A stretch of DNA of 64,000 bases from Salinispora vitiensis (GTDB lineage: Bacteria; Actinomycetota; Actinomycetes; Mycobacteriales; Micromonosporaceae), in contig NZ_KB900388.1 in assembly GCF_000378825.1 (NCBI RefSeq), forward strand, positions 1,934,501 through 1,998,500. The letters are read 5' to 3'. Positions 47,010-55,598 of this stretch are shown one piece after another. The first letter of the stretch is position 1; every line of letters begins with the position of its first letter. The translations under genes and the position numbers were made by a program. The notes beneath the pieces are model-generated. The model was given only the letters and a program-made list of their open reading frames with translations. It searched no databases and was not told the origin of the DNA.

Positions 47010-47330
47010 TTATCCGTCGCGGAGCTGGCGCAGCATCTGGGTGATCTCGGCGCTGACCCCACCGACATAAAAGATCTTGTTTCGGCTGGCCGCCCCAGCG
47101 CCCAGCAAGACCGCTCCTCGCCGGACACCGAGCGCTTCGGCGAGGGCACGGCGCGCCGCCTCGGTGGCCCGCCCGTCCACAGGTGGTGCCGTTACCGCGA
47201 TGATCAGAGCAGGGCCATACGGGCCCGGGTAGCGACCCCCTACTCGGGACCGAGACGATCCCGGCTTAATCCGGACCGCGACAGTCAACGAGTCACCGCC
47301 GTGGGCGGCTGGTGCCTCAGGCACCGGCAC
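47010..47330 (-). CDS. DUF167 (YggU-type) protein
   Basis: The 106-residue protein has the family core: TVAVRIKPGSSRSRVGG, then LIIAVTAPPVDGRATEAARRALAEALGVRRGAV and the final GAASRNKIFYVGG. It is a small alpha/beta protein of unknown function, common in cell-division neighbourhoods. The GTG start overlaps the previous gene by 14 bp and has no clear ribosome site; a second GTG two codons on is possible. Confidence 0.88.
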   Translation of the reverse strand: MPVPEAPAAHGGDSLTVAVRIKPGSSRSRVGGRYPGPYGPALIIAVTAPPVDGRATEAARRALAEALGVRRGAVLLGAGAASRNKIFYVGGVSAEITQMLRQLRDG

Positions 47331-47949
47331 CGCCGCTACCGATCCGCCCTTCCGCAGTCAACAGGGCGGCGACCGGGGCGCAGTGGGCACAAGGGGTAAA
47401 GCCGAGGTCTATCGCCTCGGCGACCGGAAGCGGCTCGGGCTCGCCGAGTAGTTCCCCGCAGCCGGCAAGGTGGTAGCGGGGGTGGGCGTCGACCACCCAC
47501 ACCTCCCGGTCGAGTCGGGCCAGCCGGGCCGCGTCCGCCGGGGAAACCGCCGCTGGAGTTGGCTCCCCGTCCGCAACCGGTGTGGGGCCTACGACCGGCG
47601 GCCCGGGTGGTTGCCGCCACCCGGTGCCGCCATGGTCGATCGGCGGGGGAACCTGCTGACCGGGAAGCAGGTGGCCGTCCGGCTGCCGGTCGACTCTCCC
47701 CTCACCGCCCTGATCCGCCGCGGACAGGTTCTGCTCCGCCGCTGCCCGGGCCGCGGCTGCCTGGCGGGCACCCATGACAAGCGCTACGGCAGCCAGCAGG
47801 CTGGCCACGATGGAGACGACCAGCAGGCTGCTGGATCCATCAGCGAGGCCCGCCACCAGCAGCACCACTGCAACGAGAATGAGCAGGATACTGGCGACTA
47901 TCAAAGCCCACCCCCGCGTCTCGTTCCGATTCTGAGCGAGACCGGGCAA
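47317..47949 (-). CDS. Membrane protein with Ada-like Cys/His tail
   Basis: The 210-residue protein begins with two membrane helices (WALIVASILLILVAVVLLVAGL and LLVVSIVASLLAAVALVM). A Gln/Pro-rich linker follows, then a compact C-terminal motif WVVDAHPRYHLAGCGELL...AIDLGFTPCAHC. The His, Cys and CxxC spacing resembles the Ada-type zinc-binding fold (H-x4-C...A-x2-G-[FY]-x-P-C-x2-C). It sits just after divIVA. The TTG start has no ribosome site, so the start is uncertain. Confidence 0.72.
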   Translation of the reverse strand: MPGLAQNRNETRGWALIVASILLILVAVVLLVAGLADGSSSLLVVSIVASLLAAVALVMGARQAAAARAAAEQNLSAADQGGEGRVDRQPDGHLLPGQQVPPPIDHGGTGWRQPPGPPVVGPTPVADGEPTPAAVSPADAARLARLDREVWVVDAHPRYHLAGCGELLGEPEPLPVAEAIDLGFTPCAHCAPVAALLTAEGRIGSGGAGA

Positions 47950-47980
47950 CCGTCAGGGCGACGACCGCCGGCCGGTGTGG

Positions 47981-48793
47981 TCAGCGACCGGCTTCCAGCG
48001 CACCGGAGCGGCCGCCGCCGTAGGAGCCGGCGAGGCCGGCTGCGGCAAGTCCGTTGCCGCCACCGGCGCGTCCCCCACCGTCGGTCCGGTCAAGCTCGAC
48101 ATCTGGGCCCTGCCCACGGCTGTCAAGGTCACGCAGCTGACTCTCGAGGTACGCCTTGAGGCGGGTGCGGTATTCGCGCTCAAACTGCTTGAGCCCCTCG
48201 ATGTGCTCCTGCAACGCGGTGCGCTTGGTGTCCAGGCCACCCATGGCCTCCTGGTGTCGCTGACGGGCATCCCGCTCCAGGGCGTCGGCCTTGGCCCGCG
48301 CCTCGAGGGTGACCTCCTCGGCCTTGGACCGAGCCTCGGAGAGCACCTGGTCGGCTTCGCGGCGGGCGTCGGTGACGTGTTCGTCGGCGGTCCGCTGGGC
48401 CATCATCAGCACCCGGAGCGCCTGCTGCTCGCCGTCGCCGCCAGCGGGCACGGCACCAGCGCCACGGACCTGCTCCAGCTCCGCCTGCATCGCACGGGCG
48501 GCCTGCTCGGCTCCGGCCTTGTCCCGCTGGACCCGGTCGAGCTGGGCCTTCACGTCGTTGAGCTCGGCGGCGAGCCGCGCGTCACCGCCGGGGCCGACCG
48601 GACCGGCGGGGCCACCGCCACGGCCACCGCGCTCCACCTGAGCGCGCAGCTCGTTGTTTTCCTCGATCAGACGGGCCAGCTCACGCTCGACCTCGTCCAG
48701 GAAGGCATCGACCTCCTCCTCGTCGTACCCCCGCTTGCCGATCGGCGGCTTTTTGAAGGCGACGTTGTGGACGTCGGCCGGGGTCAGCGGCAT
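47981..48793 (-). CDS. divIVA: DivIVA (Wag31) polar growth protein
   Basis: The 270-residue coiled-coil protein marks cell poles and directs tip growth in actinobacteria. The conserved N-terminal lipid-binding domain is [17 protein letters not shown]...[20 protein letters not shown] Gly-rich insert and then a long coiled coil (residues about 85-220, [17 protein letters not shown]) follow, ending in a Gly-rich tail. The ATG has GAGGAG 6 nt upstream; an in-frame start 15 codons earlier is not conserved. Confidence 0.95.
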   Translation of the reverse strand: MPLTPADVHNVAFKKPPIGKRGYDEEEVDAFLDEVERELARLIEENNELRAQVERGGRGGGPAGPVGPGGDARLAAELNDVKAQLDRVQRDKAGAEQAARAMQAELEQVRGAGAVPAGGDGEQQALRVLMMAQRTADEHVTDARREADQVLSEARSKAEEVTLEARAKADALERDARQRHQEAMGGLDTKRTALQEHIEGLKQFEREYRTRLKAYLESQLRDLDSRGQGPDVELDRTDGGGRAGGGNGLAAAGLAGSYGGGRSGALEAGR

Positions 48794-48834
48794 CGAAACT
48801 CCTCGGGTCAGTTGCGGCCGCGAAAGCGCATCGG

Positions 48835-49164
48835 TCATCCAGCGGTCCTGATGATCGACGGCCCTAACACGAACTCCATCAGCACGAACAGGATAACCAG
48901 GAGCACAAGGGAGGCCAGGTCGATGCTCACGGTACCAATTCGCAGCGGAGGGATCACACGCCTCAACGCGTGGAGCGGGGGATCAGTGACGCTCCACACG
49001 GTTTCCAGCCCTGCCGAAGCCCCACGCCCTGGTTGCCAACGCCGACCGTACTGGAGCACAGCACTCAACACAAATCGGGACAACAGGATGAGAAGAAAGA
49101 CAAACAAGACCAGATATAGAACCTGGAGCAGGATTGACAACACGGCTGGCGACGTCCCTTGCAC
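48835..49164 (-). CDS. yggT: YggT-family membrane protein
   Basis: The 109-residue protein has two long hydrophobic segments ([26 protein letters not shown] and [17 protein letters not shown]) around the family motif [26 protein letters not shown]. It belongs to the division-linked YggT family, of unknown biochemical role. GTG was chosen; a GTG seven codons later (VLSILLQ) is also plausible. It sits between sepF and divIVA, as in Streptomyces. Confidence 0.9.
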   Translation of the reverse strand: MQGTSPAVLSILLQVLYLVLFVFLLILLSRFVLSAVLQYGRRWQPGRGASAGLETVWSVTDPPLHALRRVIPPLRIGTVSIDLASLVLLVILFVLMEFVLGPSIIRTAG

Positions 49165-49173
49165 TCGGGCTGA

Positions 49174-49854
49174 TCAACTGAGGCTGAAGAAACCGCCCTC
49201 AGCGATCTTGGCTTTGTCCTCCGCGGTGACCTGGACATTGGCCGGCGAAAGCAGGAACACCCGATTGGTCACGCGCTCGAACCCACCACGCAGCCCAAAC
49301 GCGAGCCCAGCGGCGAAGTCAACCAGTCGCCGCGCATCCGCCTCGTCCATCTCCGTCAGGTTGATGATAACCGGGACCCCGTCTCGGAAGTGCTCGCCGA
49401 TGGTCCGCGCCTCCCGGTAGGTGGTCGGGTGCAGGGTGGTGATCTGGTAGCGCTGCTCCTCCTCCACCGAGACCCGCTCCCGAACCGCCGCCTGCGGCGC
49501 CAGGGCCAGGTTGTCGCGGGTGTGGTAGGTCAGGGCACCAGACGACTCGGGAACGGACCGAGTGATCGACCGGACACTGGAACGCTCCACCCGCTCCGGC
49601 TGCTCGCTCTCCTCGTCCTGGTCCGCATCACCAGCCCGCGCCGCAGCCCGCTCCAGACGCCCCCGGTCGCCAAGCCGCGAACGGGGCGGAGCGGTCTCCT
49701 CATCGTCGTCGTCTCCGAAGTCCTCGGAGTATCGGCTCGACCGATACCGCGACTCGCGGTAGTCACCCTTGTCGTAGCCACCGTCGTCGTAAGCCCGCTC
49801 GTCGTCCTCCTCGACCAGACCGAGCCAGACCCCCGCCTTGCGCAGCGCACCCAT
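49174..49854 (-). CDS. sepF: Cell division protein SepF
   Basis: The 226-residue protein anchors FtsZ to the membrane. It opens with a short amphipathic-type N-terminus (GALRKAGVWLGLVEEDDE), then a variable acidic/Arg region. The conserved SepF core follows (THPTTYREARTIGEHFRDGVPVIINLTEMDEADARRLVDFAAGLAFGL...VFLLSPANV). The ATG has GGAAGGG 6 nt upstream. A longer upstream frame has no matching content. Confidence 0.95.
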   Translation of the reverse strand: MGALRKAGVWLGLVEEDDERAYDDGGYDKGDYRESRYRSSRYSEDFGDDDDEETAPPRSRLGDRGRLERAAARAGDADQDEESEQPERVERSSVRSITRSVPESSGALTYHTRDNLALAPQAAVRERVSVEEEQRYQITTLHPTTYREARTIGEHFRDGVPVIINLTEMDEADARRLVDFAAGLAFGLRGGFERVTNRVFLLSPANVQVTAEDKAKIAEGGFFSLS

Positions 49855-49981
49855 CCCGCGCCCTTCCCGTCCGCCCTGCGGCATCCACCCGTGCCGTGTC
49901 GCCTGTCGCAGGTGGATCAAATCTGCCCGCCAGGTCGGCATCCCCCTGGTGCGCGTTTCGCGCCACGCACCACAACCCGAC

Positions 49982-49997
49982 GAGTGGAATGCCACTC
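49982..49997. terminator. Short hairpin between sepF and yggS
   Basis: GAGTGG-AATG-CCACTC forms a 6-bp stem with a 4-nt loop about 40 bp past the yggS stop codon. It lacks a U-tract, so it is a weak terminator or an operator for sepF. Confidence 0.35.
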
Positions 49998-50037
49998 CTA
50001 CCAAACAACACCGATGTAATTTGCTCCTGTCGGCAGG

Positions 50038-50784
50038 CTACCGCAGCGTGGGGCGCATTCCGAGTAACGCGCTGCCGACCCGGACATGTGTCGCACCGTG
50101 CCGGATCGCCGATTCCAGGTCCCCACTCATGCCAGCCGACAACGACGTCGCCTGCGGATGCTGGGCCCGGAACCCGGCTGCCACCTCCGCCAACCGGGCA
50201 AACGCCCGGTCCGGTTCCCAGCCCAGCGGCGCCACCGCCATCAACCCGCCAAGCCGCAGCCCGTCCGCACCCGCCACCACCTCGGCCACCGGATCGAGCC
50301 CCGCGTCCGGGTCGGCGGAGCCGGGCAACGCACCACCGCGGCCCAGCGCCCCGTCAATGCTTACCTGAAGGAGAACCTCCAACGGGTGGTCCCGTTCGGC
50401 CGCCGAAGCCCGATCCAGCGCCCGGGCCAACCGGACACTGTCGACCGACTGCACCACGTCGGCGTACCGGACCACCGACTTCGCCTTGTTCCGCTGCAGC
50501 TGGCCGACGAAGTGCCACCGGGGCGCCACCCCCGCCGCGGCTACCTCGGCCGCCTTCGCTGCGGCCTCCTGGTCCCGGTTCTCCCCGACCTCGGTGGCCC
50601 CGAGCCCCACTAGGGCGACCACGTCACTCGCCGGGTACGTCTTGGTCACTGCGATCATGGTCACCTCCCCGGGCTCCCGACCGGCCGCCGCACAGGCGTC
50701 GGCGATTCGGGTACGGACTCGGGCAAGGCCAGCTGCGAGATCGACGCTCCGGTCGGTGGGCGCCGCGGCGGGGGTGTTGGTCAT
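50038..50784 (-). CDS. yggS: PLP homeostasis protein YggS/YlmE
   Basis: The 248-residue single-domain PLP-binding protein has the Lys in MIAVTKTYPASDV, the GENRDQEAAAKAAEV segment and WHFVGQLQRNKAK. The phosphate-binding LSAGMSGDLESAIRHGATHVRVGSALLG is at the C-terminus. It has no known enzyme activity and keeps PLP levels balanced. It starts 9 bp after ftsZ; the pgeF/yfiH gene usual between ftsZ and this gene is absent. Confidence 0.95.
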   Translation of the reverse strand: MTNTPAAAPTDRSVDLAAGLARVRTRIADACAAAGREPGEVTMIAVTKTYPASDVVALVGLGATEVGENRDQEAAAKAAEVAAAGVAPRWHFVGQLQRNKAKSVVRYADVVQSVDSVRLARALDRASAAERDHPLEVLLQVSIDGALGRGGALPGSADPDAGLDPVAEVVAGADGLRLGGLMAVAPLGWEPDRAFARLAEVAAGFRAQHPQATSLSAGMSGDLESAIRHGATHVRVGSALLGMRPTLR

Positions 50785-50793
50785 CGGCAGGAC

Positions 50794-51909
50794 TCAGGAA
50801 CCGTTCTTGAGGAAGTCGGGAACATCGACGTCGTCGAAGAGAACCCGACGCGGCGACTGCTGCGGTGCGGGGGTGGTTGGCGGCGCCGGTGCCGCGGGCG
50901 TCGCCGGCGCCGGCTGATTCTGATTCGTCTTGCGGGCCGGCTCGGCCGCCTTGTACGCAGGCGCACCTCCGTCGAAGCCCGCGGCGATGACGGTGACCCG
51001 CACCTCGTCACCGAGAGCGTCGTCGATCACCGCACCGAAGATGATGTTTGCCTCCGGGTGGGCCGCGTCGGTGACCAGTTGCGCCGCATCGTTGATCTCG
51101 AACAGCCCCAGGTCAGAACCGCCAGCGATCGAGAGCAGCACGCCGCGCGCACCGTCCATGCTCTGCTCCAGCAACGGACTGGAGATGGCCGCCTCGGCCG
51201 CCTCCACCGCCCGGTTCTCACCCCGGGCGCTACCGATTCCCATCAGCGCGCTGCCGGCACCGCTCATCACGCTCTTGACGTCGGCGAAGTCCAGATTGAT
51301 CAGACCGGGAGTGGTGATCAGGTCGGTGATCCCCTGGACACCGGAGAGAAGCACCTGATCCGCGGTGCGGAAGGCGTCCATCATGGAGATGTTCCGGTCA
51401 CCGAGCGCAAGGAGCCGGTCGTTCGGGATCACGATCAGCGTGTCGCACTGGTTCCGCAACTCGTCAATGCCGGCCTCTGCCTGCACCTGGCGGCGCTTAC
51501 CCTCGAACGAGAACGGCCGGGTGACCACGCCGATGGTCAGCGCGCCGAGCTTACGGGCGATGTTCGCCACCACCGGAGCGCCGCCGGTGCCGGTGCCACC
51601 GCCCTCACCGCAGGTCACGAAGACCATGTCGGCGCCCTTCAGGACTTCCTCGATCTCGTCGCGGTGGTCCTCGGCCGCGTTCTTACCGACATCTGGGTTG
51701 GCACCAGCGCCCAGACCACGGGTCAGTTCCCGCCCCACGTCGAGCTTGACGTCGGCGTCACTCATCAGCAGTGCCTGCGCATCGGTGTTGATCGCGATGA
51801 ACTCGACGCCCTTGAGCCCAACCTCGATCATTCGGTTGACGGCGTTCACGCCGCCGCCACCGATACCGACGACCTTGATGACCGCCAGGTAGTTGTGCGG
51901 AGGTGTCAT
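50794..51909 (-). CDS. ftsZ: Cell division GTPase FtsZ
   Basis: The 371-residue tubulin homologue forms the division ring. It has [17 protein letters not shown], the GTP-binding signature [17 protein letters not shown], and the T7-loop region [11 protein letters not shown] short linker rich in Ala/Pro/Gln is followed by the C-terminal peptide [11 protein letters not shown] that contacts SepF and FtsW. The ATG has AAAGGA upstream. The 226-bp gap to ftsQ holds a separate promoter. Confidence 0.98.
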   Translation of the reverse strand: MTPPHNYLAVIKVVGIGGGGVNAVNRMIEVGLKGVEFIAINTDAQALLMSDADVKLDVGRELTRGLGAGANPDVGKNAAEDHRDEIEEVLKGADMVFVTCGEGGGTGTGGAPVVANIARKLGALTIGVVTRPFSFEGKRRQVQAEAGIDELRNQCDTLIVIPNDRLLALGDRNISMMDAFRTADQVLLSGVQGITDLITTPGLINLDFADVKSVMSGAGSALMGIGSARGENRAVEAAEAAISSPLLEQSMDGARGVLLSIAGGSDLGLFEINDAAQLVTDAAHPEANIIFGAVIDDALGDEVRVTVIAAGFDGGAPAYKAAEPARKTNQNQPAPATPAAPAPPTTPAPQQSPRRVLFDDVDVPDFLKNGS

Positions 51910-52015
51910 CTGAAGGTCCTTTCCCCCTCGAGATTGGCATGGGCCGCGCCACTCGGCTTGCCCAGGATCAACGGTTGACGACGCGGCCATCACCAGGGCT
52001 CGGGTGTAAACCCTC

Positions 52016-52046
52016 ACCCTCTACTAGAGGGTTACATTTATGTCAA
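52016..52046 (-). promoter_or_regulatory. ftsZ promoter with a 17-bp palindrome
   Basis: TTGACA on the minus strand (complement of 52041-52046) is a perfect -35. Seventeen bp further on, TAGAGG overlaps the right half of the palindrome ACCCTCTA-C-TAGAGGGT (52016-52032), so the -10 is imperfect. A regulator bound to the palindrome would sit on the -10. Confidence 0.6.
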
Positions 52047-52135
52047 CCACTGATCCTCTTCGGGGCAACGTAAGCGCCTCCGCCCAATGTGCCAAGCAAC
52101 CCGGCGGCGTGTCGCCCCGGCGGGCAGATCACACA

Positions 52136-52954
52136 TCACCGAACGGTCACCACGTCCGGAGCGCTGACATCGATCGTGGCCGCCGCCCCTTTCAGCAACG
52201 CGGTGGCGACCCGTGCCTTGTCTGCCCCCCGGGTCGCGTCGCCCCACACCACCCGCCGCTCATCGCGCAGGTGAAGGGTGAGTCGGGCCAGCCCCTCCAC
52301 CGTGACGTCCACGAGTTCGGCCCGCAGCTGCGGGGTGAGCTCGGCGAGCACCGCCAGGGCGGCCTGGGTCTCCGGATCGGCCGGGCCCGGCGTCGCCAGC
52401 CGAATCACCGGTAAGCCGTCGGGAGGAGCCGACAGCCGACGGAAGACGACCCCAGCAGCATCCACCACGAGAAACTGGCCCTCCTGCGGCACCACCGCCG
52501 CACCGGTCCGCTCCGTCAGCCGGACCACAAGGACATCCGGCCAGTCCCGCGTCACGTCAACCTGCTCCACTGCCGGCAGGCCACCGATGCGCTCCGCGGT
52601 GGCTGCAAGGTCCACCTGGGCCAGCGGCGTGCCGTCGGGCACACCAGCGACAGCACGCACCTCGACCGCGGTCACCAACTCGGCCCCCTCCACCCGCACC
52701 TCACGCACCCCGAACAGGCCAGTGCCGACCAGCACCCAGCCGACCAGCCCCGCCAGCGCCAGCCCGCCAGCCATGAGCGCCCAGGGCAGAACCGCGCGCA
52801 TTCGACGCCGCCGAGCCCGGGCCATGAACCGTCGGGTTGAGGCGGGCACCGCGTCCCGGCCGGCCTGAACCAGCTGCCAGCGGCGGGCCGGCCCTCGGCG
52901 GCCGGCTCCCCCCTCCACCCCGGAGGTACGCCGACGCCTAGGCCGCGAGGTCAT
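52136..52954 (-). CDS. ftsQ: Cell division protein FtsQ
   Basis: The 272-residue bitopic membrane protein has a basic cytosolic N-terminus of about 53 residues and one helix (AVLPWALMAGGLALAGLVGWVLV). The POTRA domain opens FGVREVRVEGAELVTAVEVRAVAGVPDGTPLAQVD, followed by the conserved VEQVDVTRDWPDVLVVRLTER. It links cytosolic and periplasmic division proteins. ATG overlaps the murC stop. Confidence 0.95.
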   Translation of the reverse strand: MTSRPRRRRTSGVEGGAGRRGPARRWQLVQAGRDAVPASTRRFMARARRRRMRAVLPWALMAGGLALAGLVGWVLVGTGLFGVREVRVEGAELVTAVEVRAVAGVPDGTPLAQVDLAATAERIGGLPAVEQVDVTRDWPDVLVVRLTERTGAAVVPQEGQFLVVDAAGVVFRRLSAPPDGLPVIRLATPGPADPETQAALAVLAELTPQLRAELVDVTVEGLARLTLHLRDERRVVWGDATRGADKARVATALLKGAAATIDVSAPDVVTVR

Positions 52955-54492
52955 CCGGCGGTAGCACCGGGAGTGGAGCTACCCGGGAGGTCGGGGACCG
53001 TGCCCCCAATCGTCGTCGCACCCCCGACGTCACCGCCGGGAACGGCGCCGGCGGCACCCGCCGCACCCCGCTGCGACAGCGCGTCGAGTAGCTGGTCGCC
53101 CAGGAGCGAGCTGGGTGGCGCGCCCATCGTCACCACGACATCGCCCGACCTGGCCCGGCGGGCCACCTCGACCGGCGCCGCCTCCCAGGAGTCCACGAAG
53201 ATCTTCCGGTCGGCCGGCAGCGGCACCGCCTCGATCAGCTCCGCCGAGCCCTCCCCCGGCCCCCGGAGCTCCCCCGGCCCGAAGACCTCCAACAGCACCA
53301 ACTCGTCGGCGATGGCGAGGGCCTCGGCGATCTCCGCCTGCAGGTCGCGGGTGCGGTAAAGCCGATAGGGCTGGAACACCACGAGCAACCGTCCGTCGCC
53401 GGCCACCTCCCGCAACGTCCGCAGCGCCAGCTCAATAGGTGTCGGGTGATACGCGTACTCGTCATAGACCAGCACGTCGTCCGCGATGCCCTTCCGCTCG
53501 AAGCGCCGCCGAACACCAGGAAAGGCCGCCAGCGCGGCCTGCGCCGCCTCCACTGGCAGGTCCAACAGGTACTCGGCGAGCACCGCCGAGGCGCTGTTGA
53601 GCCCCATGTGCCGCCCCGGCACCGGCAGTCGGAACTCGCCCAGCGACCGGCCGTCGATCTCGGCGAGGTAACGGATGCCGCGGGTGGAGGAGGCCATCTC
53701 GGTCAGCTGTAGATCCGCGTCGGCCGAGGTGCCGTACGTGTACACCGGCCGTCCCTCGGCGCGGAGCGTCTCGGCCAGTCGCCGGCTACCCGCGTCGTCA
53801 GCGCAGGTGATGATGAAGCCGTCCGGGTCGGTGAGGCGGGCGAAGTCAGCGAAGGTCGCTTCCAGATTGGCCAGGTCACCGTAGGTGTTCAGGTGGTCGG
53901 CCTCAATATTGGTGATGATCGAGACAAACGGTCGATAGTTCAGAAATGAACGGTCACTCTCATCCGCCTCCACCACGAAGTACTCACCCGTGCCATGGTG
54001 CGCACCGGAACCGACCTCGGAAATCTCCCCGCCGATCACGAAGGACGGATCCACCCCGGCCTGCTGAAGCACCATGGTCACCATTGAGGTGGTGGTGGTC
54101 TTACCGTGGGTGCCCGCCACCGCGACCGTCCGGCGGCCGGTCATCGCCGCGGCGAGCGCCTCGGAACGGTGCAGCACCCGCAGGCCACGCCGACGCGCCT
54201 CCACCAGCTCCAGGTGGTCGGGCGGGATCGCAGAGGAGTAGACAACCGTGTCCGCACCGTCGAGGTTGGCCGCCTCGTGAGTCATGTAGATCGTGCCACC
54301 CAGCGCCCGCAGCCCCGCCAGGGATGGCCACTCGCGCAGTTCGCTGCCGGAGACCGAGATTCCGCGGGTGAGGAAGAGCCGGGCCAGGCCGCTCATCCCG
54401 ATGCCACCGGCCCCGATCAAATGGATGGCGCCGAGATCCTCCGCCGTCAGCTGACCGGCCGGAGAGGACTTCGCCGTACTGTTCCCGCTCAC
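52951..54492 (-). CDS. murC: UDP-N-acetylmuramate-amino acid ligase
   Basis: The 513-residue ATP-grasping Mur ligase adds the first amino acid of the peptide stem to UDP-MurNAc. It has HLIGAGGIGMSGLA, the ATP loop VAGTHGKTTTTSM (about 125-137) and NIEADHLNTYGD. Two motifs that line the amino-acid pocket in the family differ here: DDY(A/G)HHP is DEYAYHP (344-350), and FQPHRYTR is FQPYRLYR (373-380), with both Arg kept. Micromonosporaceae peptidoglycan is known to carry Gly at position 1, so altered specificity is plausible. A Gly/Ala-rich tail follows residue 480. GTG overlaps the murG stop. Confidence 0.95.
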   Translation of the reverse strand: MSGNSTAKSSPAGQLTAEDLGAIHLIGAGGIGMSGLARLFLTRGISVSGSELREWPSLAGLRALGGTIYMTHEAANLDGADTVVYSSAIPPDHLELVEARRRGLRVLHRSEALAAAMTGRRTVAVAGTHGKTTTTSMVTMVLQQAGVDPSFVIGGEISEVGSGAHHGTGEYFVVEADESDRSFLNYRPFVSIITNIEADHLNTYGDLANLEATFADFARLTDPDGFIITCADDAGSRRLAETLRAEGRPVYTYGTSADADLQLTEMASSTRGIRYLAEIDGRSLGEFRLPVPGRHMGLNSASAVLAEYLLDLPVEAAQAALAAFPGVRRRFERKGIADDVLVYDEYAYHPTPIELALRTLREVAGDGRLLVVFQPYRLYRTRDLQAEIAEALAIADELVLLEVFGPGELRGPGEGSAELIEAVPLPADRKIFVDSWEAAPVEVARRARSGDVVVTMGAPPSSLLGDQLLDALSQRGAAGAAGAVPGGDVGGATTIGGTVPDLPGSSTPGATAG

Positions 54493-55598
54493 CGGGCCAC
54501 CGCCTCGTAAACAAAGTTGAGTAACGCCTCATCGCCGTCCCGATGCCCGTAAGCGGCCGCGGCACTCCCCATCGTGGCCAGCCGCTGCGGGTCGCGGATC
54601 AGCGGGATCACCGTACTCTCCACCCAGGCCGGTGTCAGCTCGGCGTCGTCAACGAGTAGTCCGCCCCCGGCCTCCACCACCGGCACCGCGTTTCGTCGCT
54701 GCTCCTGATTGCTGTGTGGGTACGGCACGTAGACCGTCGGCAGCCCGACCGCCGCTACCTCGGCACAGGTCATCGCCCCGCCCCGGCCGAGCATCAGATC
54801 GGCCGCGGCGTACCCCAGCTCCATCTGCGACAGGTACGGCACCGTCACGTACGGTGCGGGCAGGTCGGTCGGCACCGACACCGCCTCGTTCCGGGCACCG
54901 ACCACGTGCAGCACCTGCACTCCGTTCCGGGCCAATTCCTTGGCCGCCCCGACAACCGCCAGGTTGATCGAGCGGGCGCCCTGCGATCCGCCAGCGACGA
55001 AAAGTACCGGCAGGTCCGGCCGGAGCCCGAAGTGGGCGCGGGCGGCGGTACGCATGGCGGCTCGGTCCAGACCGGCAATACCCCGGCGTAGCGGCACTCC
55101 CACCACCCGTGCCCGGCGCAGCGACTCGGCCTGCGCCGGCTGGTGCGGGAAGCCCACCGCGACGTGCTTGGTGAACTTCATGCCCAGCCGGTTGGCCACC
55201 CCCGGCGGCACATTGACCTCGTGGATGACGATCGGCAGCTCACGTCGCCAGGCGGCGAGGTACGCCGGAACCGAGACGTACCCGCCGAACCCCACCACCG
55301 CGTCGGCCTGCACCTCATCAATGACCTTGCCAGCCGCCCGGGCCGCGGTCCACATCCGGCCCGGGGTCTTCACCAGGTCCAGGTTGATCGAGCGGGGCAG
55401 CTGGTGCGCGGGGATCTGACGTAGGTCGTACCCGGCGGGTGGAATCAGCTCGTTCTCCAGCCCTTTGGGGGTGCCCAGGCAGGTGATCCGGACACCGGAG
55501 TCGTGCCGGCGCAGGCAGTCGGCGAAGGCGAGTAGCGGGTAGATGTGCCCCCCGGTGCCACCTCCCGCAAGCACCACCGAACGCAGCGGACCCATCAC
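54489..55598 (-). CDS. murG: Undecaprenyl-PP-MurNAc-peptide GlcNAc transferase
   Basis: The 369-residue peripheral membrane glycosyltransferase turns lipid I into lipid II. Both glycine-rich loops are present (LAGGGTGGHIYPLLAFADCL and FVAGGSQGARSINLAV). Also seen are GFGGYVSVPAYLAAW, HEVNVPPGVANR and the nucleotide-sugar site GRGGAMTCAEVAAVGLPTVYVPYPHSNQEQRRNA. GTG start overlaps the ftsW stop, with GAGGAG upstream; an ATG one codon later is possible. Confidence 0.97.
   Translation of the reverse strand: MMGPLRSVVLAGGGTGGHIYPLLAFADCLRRHDSGVRITCLGTPKGLENELIPPAGYDLRQIPAHQLPRSINLDLVKTPGRMWTAARAAGKVIDEVQADAVVGFGGYVSVPAYLAAWRRELPIVIHEVNVPPGVANRLGMKFTKHVAVGFPHQPAQAESLRRARVVGVPLRRGIAGLDRAAMRTAARAHFGLRPDLPVLFVAGGSQGARSINLAVVGAAKELARNGVQVLHVVGARNEAVSVPTDLPAPYVTVPYLSQMELGYAAADLMLGRGGAMTCAEVAAVGLPTVYVPYPHSNQEQRRNAVPVVEAGGGLLVDDAELTPAWVESTVIPLIRDPQRLATMGSAAAAYGHRDGDEALLNFVYEAVAR

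Noticed and set aside
46475..47149. Open frames across the gap between the DksA-type gene and DUF167
   Set aside because: All are Arg/Pro/Gly-rich with no ribosome site, no family features and poor codon bias.
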